64,000 nucleotides of DNA from Novilysobacter selenitireducens (lineage in GTDB: Bacteria; Pseudomonadota; Gammaproteobacteria; Xanthomonadales; Xanthomonadaceae). This document shows positions 17,264 to 27,553 of the stretch, one piece after another. The notes under the pieces are model-generated. The model made no database searches and was not told the DNA's origin. It worked only from the letters and a program-made list of their open reading frames with translations. The stretch is from the NCBI RefSeq assembly GCF_020026895.1, contig NZ_JAINZW010000003.1, positions 248,001 to 312,000 on the forward strand, given 5' to 3'. The translations under genes and the position numbers were made by a program. Each line of letters opens with the position of its first letter. The first letter of the stretch is position 1.

Positions 17264-19288
17264 CTACAGCTCGCGTACCAGTCGGAAGCCGACGTCGTCG
17301 TAGCCGCGCGAGGCGGCCAGCGCGCGCTGGCCCTTTCCGTCCCGCCACGATCCGCCCAGCACCTGGCGATGCTGGCAGTCGCTGCCGCAGTCGCGCACCC
17401 ACAACGACAGCGGCCGATTGCCGAGCTGGCTGGCCAGCTGCCGCGCCTCCGCCGCACTGGGGAGGCGGTAGTTGTGGCCGCTCTGGCGGCTGTACCAGCC
17501 GGCGAACGATTCCGCATCGGCGACCGACACGCACACCACCGGGTCGTCGTTGCCCTGCGGGAAGCCCGGCTCGCGCCAGCTGCGCGGATCGATCACACGC
17601 AGCAGCGACACCCGCTCGCGGCACAGCGAAGCCTCGCGGCCGGTGGACTGGCTGAAGCGCGAGTACAGCGCACGCGATACCGGCCGGCGCGCCAGTGCGA
17701 GGCCTTCGTCGATGATGACGGCGCCGAGAGGATCGCCGGCCACCGGCTGTCCACGACGCGGGATGGCATCGGCACGCGCGAGCAGGGCATCGGTCTGCGA
17801 TTTGGAAAGGCCGAAGGTCCCGCCCAATGCCGCGAGCTGCTGCACGGCCTCGGCATCGTGGTCGCGCACCGCCGCGTCGGCCCGGTCCGACAGGACGTCG
17901 TCGATGCCGGCGCGCATGCGCGCGATCGCGGCGGAATCCTGCGTGCGGGTCGTCGTGGACAGGCGGGTCGCGTGCTCGTAGTACTCGCGTGCACGTGTAT
18001 TCCGGCCGGCACGCAGGTGGCCGGTAAGCTCGCCTGCGAAGGCATCGGTGAGATCGCCGATGGTCGACTGCACGTTGGGGTTGTCCGGCTCCACGCGCCA
18101 TGCGCTGAGCACGCTGGCGTACGCATTGTCGCCTTCGGGCTCGGTGAGGTTGCGCGCCTTGATCTGGCGGCGTGCGTTCTCCAGCGACGTCTGCAGCGGC
18201 GCTTCGGGCAGCGGGCGGAGCATCGCGTCGGCGACGTCCACGCGATCGGTCGCCACCGGGTCGTTCGCGTTGGCGGTGACCGCGCGGAAGAAGCCGTCGC
18301 CCTGCGCGCCATCGCGCGACAGCAGCCACGCGCCCGCGCCCACGGTAACGAGTAGCGCGGCCGCGATCGCGGCGACCTTCGGCTGGCGACGCACCTGCGC
18401 CAGGCCGCGGTGCAGCAGCACCACGCCCGGGAGCGGCCGACGACCGTCCACCTTGTCGATCGCCTCGCGCATCTCCGCCACGTTCTGGAACCGCGCAGCG
18501 GACTGCTTGGCGAGCGCCCGGTTCATGAAGCGCTGCCAGTGGCGCAGGTGCGGCGGCAGTTTCGGGATCGGGTCCTGGGCGTGCATGACCGCCATCGTCA
18601 GGGCATCGCCGGCGCGGAACGGCAGCTCGCCCGTCAGCATCTCCCACAGCAGCACCGACAGGCTGTAGAGGTCGGCACGGCCGTCGACCGTTTCGCCGCG
18701 TGCCTGCTCGGGTGCCATGTACGCGGTGCTGCCCACGGCCATGCCCGCCGATGTCACCCGCGGGCCGAAGCCCCGGCGCAGGGCGATGCCGAAGTCGGCC
18801 AGCAGCGGGCGCTCGCCTTCGTCGAACAGCACGTTCTCGGCCTTGACGTCGCGATGTACCACCCCGCGACCGTGCGCGTACTCCAGCGCCGACAGCAGCG
18901 CACGGGTGATCTCCAGTACGCGGCGCTCGTCCCCATGCGCGACCGCCTCATGGAAGTTGCGCTGGCCCAGGTGGCCGCGCGGCATGTTCGGCATCGAGTA
19001 GTAGGGCAGCCCGTCGCGGGTGCGCCCGACCTCGTGGATGCCGACGATGTGCGGGTGCTCCAGCCGCGCGACGGTGCGGACTTCGTTCTCGAAGCGGCGG
19101 CGGCTGACTTCGTCGGTCAGCGCCTGCGGCATCATCACCTTGACGGCGACTTCCCGTGACAGCGCCACCTGCTCGGCCAAATACACGGTGGACATGCCGC
19201 CGTGGTTGATGACGCGCAGCAGGCGGTAGCCGGCGATCTCCGGCAACGGCGGTGCATCGTGTTCGTGGTCGGACACGAGGTTCGACAT
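17264..19288 (-). CDS. Ser/Thr protein kinase fused to an FGE/SUMF-like domain
   Basis: 674 residues. An N-terminal Hanks-type kinase (about 20-285) has a glycine loop ending STVYLAE, Lys50, catalytic HRDVKAEN (D147), DFG (165-167) and APE. One transmembrane helix (about 305-323) follows, then a helical spacer, then an FGE-sulfatase-like domain (about 490-674) with RPVSRALYSRF, RLPSAAEARQLA, GGSWRDG and the terminal DDVGFRLVREL. The kinase should be cytoplasmic and the FGE-like domain periplasmic. FGE-like domains often lose catalysis and bind ligands, so this looks like a sensor kinase of the PknB type. Its targets are unknown. It is divergent from the unknown gene at 19404. Confidence 0.9.
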   Translation of the reverse strand: MSNLVSDHEHDAPPLPEIAGYRLLRVINHGGMSTVYLAEQVALSREVAVKVMMPQALTDEVSRRRFENEVRTVARLEHPHIVGIHEVGRTRDGLPYYSMPNMPRGHLGQRNFHEAVAHGDERRVLEITRALLSALEYAHGRGVVHRDVKAENVLFDEGERPLLADFGIALRRGFGPRVTSAGMAVGSTAYMAPEQARGETVDGRADLYSLSVLLWEMLTGELPFRAGDALTMAVMHAQDPIPKLPPHLRHWQRFMNRALAKQSAARFQNVAEMREAIDKVDGRRPLPGVVLLHRGLAQVRRQPKVAAIAAALLVTVGAGAWLLSRDGAQGDGFFRAVTANANDPVATDRVDVADAMLRPLPEAPLQTSLENARRQIKARNLTEPEGDNAYASVLSAWRVEPDNPNVQSTIGDLTDAFAGELTGHLRAGRNTRAREYYEHATRLSTTTRTQDSAAIARMRAGIDDVLSDRADAAVRDHDAEAVQQLAALGGTFGLSKSQTDALLARADAIPRRGQPVAGDPLGAVIIDEGLALARRPVSRALYSRFSQSTGREASLCRERVSLLRVIDPRSWREPGFPQGNDDPVVCVSVADAESFAGWYSRQSGHNYRLPSAAEARQLASQLGNRPLSLWVRDCGSDCQHRQVLGGSWRDGKGQRALAASRGYDDVGFRLVREL

Positions 19289-19403
19289 GGGCCGCCCCCT
19301 GTTGCGGACGTCCGAGCATACCGCGGCCGGATGCCGCCGTGTTTGCCGTCGGCGCCGGGCTGCGACAGGATGCACGGCTGAACGGATTCGGCAGGGGGAT
19401 GCG

Positions 19404-20696
19404 ATGCACCAGGGCGTGAAATGGATGCTGGTGGCGGCCGGCAGCGTGGTCCTGCTGGCGGGCGCGGTGTACGGCGCCTCGGCATGGCGGGGTGCCACGG
19501 CGGCGCAACGGGCCGCGCTCGCGGAAATGGAGCGTCCGGTCGAGCTGCCCGGACGCAATGCCTTCGCAGCGATGATGCTGCTGCGCTACCCCCTCGACGA
19601 TGCGGAACTGTCGGCACTGGAGCAGCCGGGCCCGTGGCAGGGCATCGCCGTGGATTCAACGAACGGCATGCTCACGCTGCCGAAGGATTTCGAGCGGCAC
19701 CTGGTCGGCGACAAGGTGCCCTTCAAGCCCGACCTGGACGCCGCGCCGTGCAGCAGCGACGGGCCCTGCCTGTCCGCGGTGGAGGCGGCGGGCGACGATG
19801 CCAACGGATGGGTCGAAGCGCACCGGGCATGGATTGACCGCATCGATCGGCTGTCCACGTACGGGCACTACCGTTCGCTGCTGCCGCATACGCTTGCATG
19901 GCCGGGACTTGAAGGGATCAGTACCGCGCTGCAATCGCACCGGGCCGCGCTTTTCGCCAGTGGCGAACCTGCCCCCGCGCTCTCGCAGGTGTGCGGCGAC
20001 ATCTCTGCGTGGCGACAATTGACGGCCCATTCGGAGTCGTTGCTGGTCTGGTCGATGGCACAGCGCGTGGCCGAAGGCCAGATGGAACTCTTTGCCGAGA
20101 TGCTGGACCGGTGGCCCGCAGGGGCTGCGTTGCCGCCGGCCTGTGAAGCAGCGCTCGTGCCGCCCTCACCGCATGAGATGTCGACGTGCACCGCCATGCG
20201 CGGCGAGTACGAATCCGGGAAAGCGCTGCGCTTACAGCTGGCGGACGCAGTGGACGGCCAGGCCGCCGGTCTGTTCTATCGCGCCGACATGACTGACGCA
20301 GCCGCTGCCCATGCCTTGCAGCGTGCGTGCGGCGGCGATGGGCTGGAGGCCGCGCTGCACACGCCGAGACCGCCGATCTGGGCGCGCCTGGAATGCGTTC
20401 GCAACGCCTCGGGCTGCATCTTCATGGACATTGCCGAGCCCGCGTACGCGACCTACGTCGCACGGGCCAAGGCATTCGGCGACCACATCCGCCTGACCGC
20501 CACGCTGGCGTGGCTGCACGGCATCGATGCCTCCGATCCTCGCCCGCTGGCGGAGCGGCTGGCCGCCCGGCCTGCGGCCCTGCAAGGGGCATGGCCGGTC
20601 GACGTCGTCGACGGCGGAGCGGCGTTGGAGGTGATGGAGAAGGAGGACACGCGCAGCACCTTCCGCTTGCCGATACCCGCTCGCCTGCGCGACTGA
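19404..20696 (+). CDS. Uncharacterised membrane-anchored protein, 430 aa
   Basis: No family recognised. ATG 19404 follows an AGGGGG ribosome site. A single N-terminal membrane helix (WMLVAAGSVVLLAGAVYGAS) is followed by a large, probably periplasmic helical region with paired cysteines (PCSSDGPC near 116, later CTAM, RACGG, ECVRNASGC), suggesting disulfides. It contains a NAFAAMMLLRYPL segment after the helix. It is divergent from the Ser/Thr kinase with about 115 bases between the starts, so they may share regulation. Whether it is a kinase partner is speculation. Confidence 0.65.
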   Translation: MHQGVKWMLVAAGSVVLLAGAVYGASAWRGATAAQRAALAEMERPVELPGRNAFAAMMLLRYPLDDAELSALEQPGPWQGIAVDSTNGMLTLPKDFERHLVGDKVPFKPDLDAAPCSSDGPCLSAVEAAGDDANGWVEAHRAWIDRIDRLSTYGHYRSLLPHTLAWPGLEGISTALQSHRAALFASGEPAPALSQVCGDISAWRQLTAHSESLLVWSMAQRVAEGQMELFAEMLDRWPAGAALPPACEAALVPPSPHEMSTCTAMRGEYESGKALRLQLADAVDGQAAGLFYRADMTDAAAAHALQRACGGDGLEAALHTPRPPIWARLECVRNASGCIFMDIAEPAYATYVARAKAFGDHIRLTATLAWLHGIDASDPRPLAERLAARPAALQGAWPVDVVDGGAALEVMEKEDTRSTFRLPIPARLRD

Positions 20697-20712
20697 GTCG
20701 GGAAAGGCCGGC

Positions 20713-21162
20713 TCAACGCCCGCGCTTGCGCCGTACGTACAGCTGCTTGCGGATGCGGGCGACGACCTCGCCATCGGCGTCACGCACGTCGGTGCCGAAC
20801 CAGCGCAGCGCCTTGTCGCCGTCGGCCGTCGCCTGGCGCAGTTCCTCCAGCACGGCGTCCTCCAGCACGAACTCCGCGTGGACCGTCCCGCGGCCGGGTT
20901 TGACGAACTCGATGGTGCCGGCCTTGTCCCAGACGATGTAGTCGCGCCCGATCGACTTCATCGCCAACAGCATCCAGAACGGGTCGGTCATCGCGAACAG
21001 GCTGCCGCCGAAGTGGCTGCCGACGTAGTTCCGGTTCCACGGACGCATGCGCAGCTCGACCCGCGCACGCCGGTAGTCGTCCGACATCGTCGTGACGTGG
21101 ATGCCGGTGAACAGGAACGGCGGCCAGAAGTTGAGCAGGTGGCGGAACGTACTGGCTTTCAT
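20713..21162 (-). CDS. DUF4442 hot-dog fold protein, possible thioesterase
   Basis: 149 residues. The segment NRNYVGSHFGGSLFAMTDPFWMLL is the DUF4442 hallmark, a PaaI/YiiD-like hot-dog fold with a Gly-Gly turn and an Asp in place of the usual acidic catalytic residue. A second beta half (VHAEFVLEDAVLEELR) and a basic C-terminus follow. Members are thought to hydrolyse acyl-CoA thioesters, but activity has seldom been shown. It lies between two unrelated genes. Confidence 0.8.
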   Translation of the reverse strand: MKASTFRHLLNFWPPFLFTGIHVTTMSDDYRRARVELRMRPWNRNYVGSHFGGSLFAMTDPFWMLLAMKSIGRDYIVWDKAGTIEFVKPGRGTVHAEFVLEDAVLEELRQATADGDKALRWFGTDVRDADGEVVARIRKQLYVRRKRGR

Positions 21163-21250
21163 GCGCGGACCGGCGGGGCAGGGCGGGCCAGCCTGCCATA
21201 CGCGTGCGTACAGTCAACTGCCCGCCGTGGCCGGCGGGCTTGTGACGGGA

Positions 21251-22126
21251 TCAGAACAGCAGCGAGGACATGCGGCGGCGGTAGCGGCCGACCAGTTCGG
21301 CGTCGTCGATGATGCGGAACGCATCGATCAGCGCCTTGCGCGGGAGTCCGCCGTCGAACTCGCGGTCACGGCGCAGCATCTCGATGAACTGCTCCAGGCC
21401 CGCCTCGGGCCGGTCGCCGACGACATGGCGGACGCCCAGCAGGTGCCGGGCCCGGAGGTCGTTCCCGTCGGCGGCGATGGCGGCTTCCAGCTCGGCGGCC
21501 GGGGGGGCATCGGCCAGGACCGACGCAAACGCAAGGCGCGCCTGCGCGCGCTGGGCGCGGTCGTCGGTGGACAGGTTGGCGGGCAGGCCGTCCAGCAGCG
21601 TGCGCGCCTCGTCGGTGGCCCCGGTCTGCAGCAGGGCCAGCGCCAGGTCGAGCTTGAGTTCGTCGTTGTCCGGCGCGGCGGTGATGGCGGCGCGCAGGCG
21701 CTCGACCTCGGCGTGCGGATCGAGCGGCGCGGCCGCCACGTCGGCGGCGTCATCCTCCGCCGGCGCAGCCGCCGGCTCGATGCCGTGCTGCCTGAGGAAC
21801 TCGCGCAACTGGCCTTCGGGCAACGCGCCCGGGAAGCCATCCACCAGTTGCCCGTCCTTGACCAGCATCACCGTGGGGATCGAACGGATCTGGAACGCGG
21901 CCGCCAGCTGCTGCTCCTTGTCGACATCGACCTTGGCCAGCTCGAACGCGCCGTTGTACTCGGCCGCCAGCTTCTCCAGCACCGGCCCCAGTTGCTTGCA
22001 CGGCCCGCACCACTCGGCCCAGAAATCGACCAGCACCGGCACCTGCAGGGACTTCTGCAGGACCTGCGACTCGAAGGCGTCGGCGGTGGCATCGAATACG
22101 TGGCGGGGGGCGGTGTCTGCGGTCAT
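21251..22126 (-). CDS. cnoX: CnoX-like chaperedoxin: thioredoxin plus TPR domain
   Basis: 291 residues. The thioredoxin domain (about 1-115) has the complete active site WCGPC (C40, C43) and the cis-Pro loop SIPTVMLV. An Ala/Asp-rich linker leads to a TPR-like C-terminal domain (about 145-291) with LKLDLALALLQTG and a final RRRMSSLLF. The architecture equals E. coli CnoX, which protects proteins from hypochlorite damage and passes them to GroEL. E. coli CnoX has SxxC and lost reductase activity, whereas this protein keeps both cysteines, so it may still act as a thiol oxidoreductase. Confidence 0.9.
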   Translation of the reverse strand: MTADTAPRHVFDATADAFESQVLQKSLQVPVLVDFWAEWCGPCKQLGPVLEKLAAEYNGAFELAKVDVDKEQQLAAAFQIRSIPTVMLVKDGQLVDGFPGALPEGQLREFLRQHGIEPAAAPAEDDAADVAAAPLDPHAEVERLRAAITAAPDNDELKLDLALALLQTGATDEARTLLDGLPANLSTDDRAQRAQARLAFASVLADAPPAAELEAAIAADGNDLRARHLLGVRHVVGDRPEAGLEQFIEMLRRDREFDGGLPRKALIDAFRIIDDAELVGRYRRRMSSLLF

Positions 22127-22210
22127 CGGGGGTACTCGTTCGGGGTCGTACGGCAGATGGGGGCGGGGCGCGGCCGTCGCAACCGGGCAAAGGCCCGCTA
22201 GCATGCCGGC

Positions 22211-22810
22211 ATGGAAAGACAGGATCGAGTGCAGGGCGCCCTGCGGCACATGGGCACGGCGGCCGCTGCCGTGTGCGTGGTGGCCGTGGTCGCATTCGCC
22301 GCAGCGCTGGACGGCTACTCGCACCTCGTGCACCCGGTCGGCCTGCTCGGCGCGCGCGGCATGCCGGGTGCCATCGGATTCAACGCGCTGGCGTTCGTAC
22401 TGCCGGGCGTGGTCGCGGCCGTGGTCGGGGTGCGCCTGCGCGGCCGCATTCCGACGACCGCCGGCATGTTGGCCGGGATGGGCTGCTGGATGCTCGCGGT
22501 ATCGGGCGTCGCATTTGCCGCTCAGGGGCTGCTGCCGCTGGACGTGAATTCATTGGACGGTCCCATCAGCCAGCGCCATGCCGCGGCCTGGCTGCTGTGG
22601 TGGGTCGCGTTCATCCCCGGCGCTGCGGCGCTGGCCGCCGGCCTGGGCCGCCAGCCCGGTTGGCACCGGTTCGCCCTGGCGCAGGCGGTGTTGGCGGGTG
22701 GGGTGCTGGTGATGGTGGTGATACCGGTGCCGTGGTGGCCGGCGCCGGTATCGCAGCGCATCGCCCTGTGCGCCTGGCTGTTGGCGGTCGTCCTAGCCGG
22801 GCGGCACTGA
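22211..22810 (+). CDS. DUF998-like membrane protein
   Basis: 199 residues with about six hydrophobic segments: AAAVCVVAVVAFAAAL, ALAFVLPGVVAAVVGV, MLAVSGVAFAAQGLL, AAWLLWWVAFIPGAAAL, AQAVLAGGVLVMVVIPV and a final CAWLLAVVLAG. A His-Pro-rich first loop (SHLVHPVG) and QRHAAAWL motif fit DUF998. Function is unknown. It is divergent from cnoX with an 84-base gap and convergent with the amidohydrolase gene. Confidence 0.72.
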   Translation: MERQDRVQGALRHMGTAAAAVCVVAVVAFAAALDGYSHLVHPVGLLGARGMPGAIGFNALAFVLPGVVAAVVGVRLRGRIPTTAGMLAGMGCWMLAVSGVAFAAQGLLPLDVNSLDGPISQRHAAAWLLWWVAFIPGAAALAAGLGRQPGWHRFALAQAVLAGGVLVMVVIPVPWWPAPVSQRIALCAWLLAVVLAGRH

Positions 22811-22840
22811 CCGCCCGGGCGCTTCAACCGCCGCGGGCCT

Positions 22841-24136
<1,296 letters not shown>

Positions 24137-24209
24137 GGAGCTCTCCCCGGTTCAATGGACGCTGGATTGAACCACAGCGCCAGCGAATGCGTCCGGGGCC
24201 TTCGCGGGC

Positions 24210-25319
24210 TCAGGGGCCGGTAATGCGTATGGCCACTTCGCGGCCCAGCATGCATGCCGCCAGTAGCTCCCAGCGTATGCCACGCTCGGCGACGAACTCC
24301 TCGAACGCGCGCAGCTCATGCTGCTCGAAGCCGGGGTAGGCCAGCATGTCGTCGAACACCACGACCGAGCCCGGCACCAGCCGGTCGGCCAGCGCATCGA
24401 GCACCGTGCGCGTGGAGCTGTAGAGATCGCAGTCCACGTGCAGCAGGCGCACCGGCCCGGCGTGTTGCGCCAGGAAGCGCGGCAGCGTGTCCTGGAACCA
24501 GCCCGCGTGGAGGGTCACGTTCGCGGCCACCTCGGGCATGCGGCCACCTGTGCTGTAGGCGCCCGGACCTTCGGCCGCGCTCCATGCCTCGGGAAGGCCT
24601 TCGAAACTGTCGAAGCCATGTACCGCACCGTCGGTGCGCTCGGCGATCAGACCCAGCGACCGGCCGAAATAGACGCCGCATTCCAGTGTCAGGCCCTGAG
24701 CGGGCGCGGCATCGAGTGCGCGTTGCAGCACGCGGTCGGGCAAGCCCTGGTGCACGGCGGGCGATGTCGAATGCGCCAGGACCCAGTCAAGCGCCGCCCG
24801 GCGCGCCTGCTCCGCGGGATCCGCAGAGCAGGGAGGCAGCGGCGTCGCATCGATGACCGCATCCAGTGCCTGCTTGAACTCCCTGCACGTCGCATTGTCC
24901 GGGAAGCGCGACAGTTGCTCCCGGGCGTGATCCAGGTTGCCGGGGATGTCGAGCAATGCCGCGTGCAGGCCAATGCCGGGATGCTCCGGGTGAAGCCGGA
25001 GGGCCTCATCCAGCGCCGTGCGTTCGAGCGCGTGGTGGCCAAGCATTGCCGCGCAACGCAGCAGCGACAGATGGCTTTCCGGCACCCCGGGGGCGCGATC
25101 ACGCGCCTCGGTGAAGTGGACGATCGCACGGGCGTATTCCCCGCACCGCCACTCGCCCTGTGCCAGCGCGAATGCGGTCGCCGCGTCGTTGCGGTCGCGG
25201 TGCTCGCTCGCCAAGCCCTCGAGCCATTGGCGACGTGCGGCATCCAGGTCGTGGCGTGAACGGTCCAGGGCAATCGTCGCGAGTGCGGGAAGGGTGTTCA
25301 ATGGTAGCCGAGCCGACAC
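24210..25319 (-). CDS. TPR-fused TylF/MycF-type methyltransferase
   Basis: 369 residues. The N-terminal half (about 20-175) consists of TPR-like helical repeats (ALAQGEWRCGEYARAIVHFTEA). The C-terminal half is a SAM-dependent methyltransferase of the TylF/macrocin-O type: LECGVYFGRSLG is the SAM loop, HGFDSFEGLPE the acidic loop, and VDCDLYSST plus FDDM carry the metal-binding Asp residues. TylF enzymes methylate sugar hydroxyls in natural products; stand-alone TPR fusions probably act on surface glycans or proteins. The start is a GTG (25319) without a clear ribosome site, so the N-terminus is uncertain. Confidence 0.82.
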   Translation of the reverse strand: MSARLPLNTLPALATIALDRSRHDLDAARRQWLEGLASEHRDRNDAATAFALAQGEWRCGEYARAIVHFTEARDRAPGVPESHLSLLRCAAMLGHHALERTALDEALRLHPEHPGIGLHAALLDIPGNLDHAREQLSRFPDNATCREFKQALDAVIDATPLPPCSADPAEQARRAALDWVLAHSTSPAVHQGLPDRVLQRALDAAPAQGLTLECGVYFGRSLGLIAERTDGAVHGFDSFEGLPEAWSAAEGPGAYSTGGRMPEVAANVTLHAGWFQDTLPRFLAQHAGPVRLLHVDCDLYSSTRTVLDALADRLVPGSVVVFDDMLAYPGFEQHELRAFEEFVAERGIRWELLAACMLGREVAIRITGP

Positions 25320-25339
25320 AACGGCCCGGGGGTGTCGGA

Positions 25340-27037
25340 TCAGCCCGAAACGACCCGATCGCGGCCCTGCGCCTTGGCGCGGTAGAGCGCGGCGTCGGCG
25401 ACTTCCAGCAGGCGCGAGGGGGCGTCGCCGGCGTTGGGGAACGTGGCGATGCCGATGGAGGCCGTATTGGGCCCGAGTGTCTTGCGCAGGTGGTTGACCG
25501 TGGTGGCGCCGATCGCGCTGCGGATCTCCTCGGCGCGGCGGCGTGCGCTGTCGCCATCGGTCTCGGGAAGCACCACGGTGAACTCCTCGCCGCCGTAGCG
25601 GCAGGCGATGTCCTCGTCGCGGGTGAGCTGCTCGAGCGTCTGGCCGATCTTCGCGAGCAGTGCGTCGCCGGCGGCGTGGCCGTGTTCGTCGTTGAAGCGC
25701 TTGAAGTGGTCGACATCGACCATCAGCACCGACAACGGAAGGCCTCGCCGTTCGCAGCGCTGGATCTCGCGGTTGAGGTTCTCTTCCAGGTAGCGCCGGT
25801 TGAACAGGCCCGTCAGCGGGTCGCGCAGGGACTGCACGCGCAGCGTCTCGCGCAGCTGCAGGTTGACCATGGCCAGGCTCAGCTGCTCACCGACGGCCTC
25901 CAGCAGCGCGACGTCGCCGTCGTGGCCTTCGCTGGCCTCGGGCGCCGCTACGTGCAGGAGGCCCAGGGACGTGCCCTGCGCCATCAGCGGCACGCAAACC
26001 GTCCATGTATCGGACTGGCCCGGTTCGACCGACAGGTGGCGGCAGTACACGTGCCCGTGGCCCCTGCCGGTGCGGTGCGGCTGGCCGCGACGCAGCGCCC
26101 AGCAGTGGTCGGGCTGCAGCAGCTCCTCGCTTGGGATCTGCTCGGCGCCGAACCGCGCGGTGGTCTCGGCCAGGTTCTGCGAGGCGCGCAGGGTGTAGCA
26201 GCGGCCGCCCGTGTGGGGCAGCAGTTCGGCGATCACGTTGGCGGTCATCGCCATCGCCTCGTCCAGGTTCTGGCAGCTCTGCAGCAGGCCGGCATACACG
26301 CCGAGGCTGCGGCGCTGCTCGGACAGGCGGTCGCGCAACACGACCGAGGCTTCAAGCTCGCGCATGGCCTGGCGCGCTTCGCGCTCCAGCGACCGGCTGC
26401 GGCGGGTTTCCTGGAGCAGGCCCGACAGCAACAGGCCAAGCAGGGCAAGCGGCATCACGATGCCCAGCACCACGAAGCCGATCAACAGGTTGGCCCGCAG
26501 CAAGGTGTCGCTGCGGCGGGCGTCCAGCAGTGCGCGCTCGGCCGCGCGCATCGTGGAGGCGAGCGATGCCAGCCGCGTTGATTCGCCTTGGCCGATGCCC
26601 GCCATCGACGACAGTCGGGCCTGCTCGGCGCCTTGGGTGTTCTGCAGTTCGACCAGTGCGTCCAGCTCCGCCAGCCGTGCCTCGACGCTGGCGCGCAGTG
26701 CCTGGGCACGCTGCAACTGCGCGGGGTTGTCGCGGGTCAGGCTTTCCAGCGCGCCGGCCTGGGTGAGTGCGACCGGCACGGCGGCGAGGTACTCGGCCTG
26801 CTGCTCGGGGCGATCGGTCAGGCGGTAGCCGCGTGCGGTGGATTCCACCGTCCTCACGGCGTTCTCCACGCCGCCGATGCCGGCAATCACCTGGTAGGAG
26901 TGCTCCACCCACTCCGCGCCGCGCGCAAACCCGCGGATGCCCCAGACGGTCGCCACGCCAACGGCCACCAACAGGACGGCCGCCACCATGAAGGCGGCAA
27001 AGCGCAGCGGTCGAGAGCGTGGCGTGGCGAGGGGCAT
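25340..27037 (-). CDS. Membrane diguanylate cyclase: CHASE3-like, GAF and GGDEF domains
   Basis: 565 residues from ATG 27037, which has a GGAGG five bases upstream; an in-frame ATG at 27049 does not. A membrane helix near residue 20 and a second near 185 bracket a periplasmic helical CHASE3-like domain. A coiled segment leads to a GAF domain (about 240-390), then GGDEF. The active site is GGEEF (482-486) and the inhibitory RxxD site is intact (RDED, 473-476), so the enzyme should make c-di-GMP from two GTP and be product-inhibited. It likely controls biofilm, pili or motility in response to an unknown signal. Confidence 0.92.
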   Translation of the reverse strand: MPLATPRSRPLRFAAFMVAAVLLVAVGVATVWGIRGFARGAEWVEHSYQVIAGIGGVENAVRTVESTARGYRLTDRPEQQAEYLAAVPVALTQAGALESLTRDNPAQLQRAQALRASVEARLAELDALVELQNTQGAEQARLSSMAGIGQGESTRLASLASTMRAAERALLDARRSDTLLRANLLIGFVVLGIVMPLALLGLLLSGLLQETRRSRSLEREARQAMRELEASVVLRDRLSEQRRSLGVYAGLLQSCQNLDEAMAMTANVIAELLPHTGGRCYTLRASQNLAETTARFGAEQIPSEELLQPDHCWALRRGQPHRTGRGHGHVYCRHLSVEPGQSDTWTVCVPLMAQGTSLGLLHVAAPEASEGHDGDVALLEAVGEQLSLAMVNLQLRETLRVQSLRDPLTGLFNRRYLEENLNREIQRCERRGLPLSVLMVDVDHFKRFNDEHGHAAGDALLAKIGQTLEQLTRDEDIACRYGGEEFTVVLPETDGDSARRRAEEIRSAIGATTVNHLRKTLGPNTASIGIATFPNAGDAPSRLLEVADAALYRAKAQGRDRVVSG

Positions 27038-27176
27038 GGCAGCCTCCATCCCGGCGTACGGGCGAGTCTACCGACCAAGCAACATGCGTGCCGGGCAGGC
27101 GCGGGACGCGGAAAGCTCGCGGACGCGGCACATACGGGTGCCGGTGAGAAAAGAGGCATCGCCGGCCACACAAACG

Positions 27177-27210
27177 AAAAACCCCGCATCGGCTCGAGGC
27201 CTTGCGGGGC
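27177..27210 (-). terminator. Terminator of tRNA-Phe
   Basis: On the minus strand GCCCCGCA...TGCGGGG is followed by TTTTTCG, directly downstream of tRNA-Phe. Confidence 0.85.
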
Positions 27211-27234
27211 TTGCGTACCACACGATCCGAAGAA

Positions 27235-27310
27235 TGGTGGCCGGGGAGGGAATCGAACCCCCGACACGGGGATTTTCAATCCCCTGCTCTACCAACTGAG
27301 CTACCCGGCC
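27235..27310 (-). tRNA. tRNA-Phe (GAA)
   Basis: A 76-nt cloverleaf on the minus strand: acceptor GGCCGGG/CCCGGCC, discriminator A and encoded CCA. The anticodon GAA is at plus-strand 27275-27277 in the loop TTGAAAA. The T arm is GGGGGTTCGATTCCCTC. Confidence 0.96.
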
Positions 27311-27553
27311 ACGTCACGGCGGGCCGTGCGAGGAGCGGCATCATACGGACGGGTTGCGGGACTGGCAAGCCGCATCGGGCCTGAATGTCGGGACGATGTG
27401 GCGAGACGGGTGGAATGGGCCGGCGCATCATGGGCCGAGAGGGCCGTCCGGAGCCCGTGTGCGCCGGGTAGCACGCCGCGCGAGGTCGATCCTGCCATTG
27501 CGCGGATGAAGTGCCGGACGTGTCCGCGATTCAATGAAAGAGGAGGCCTTGCC

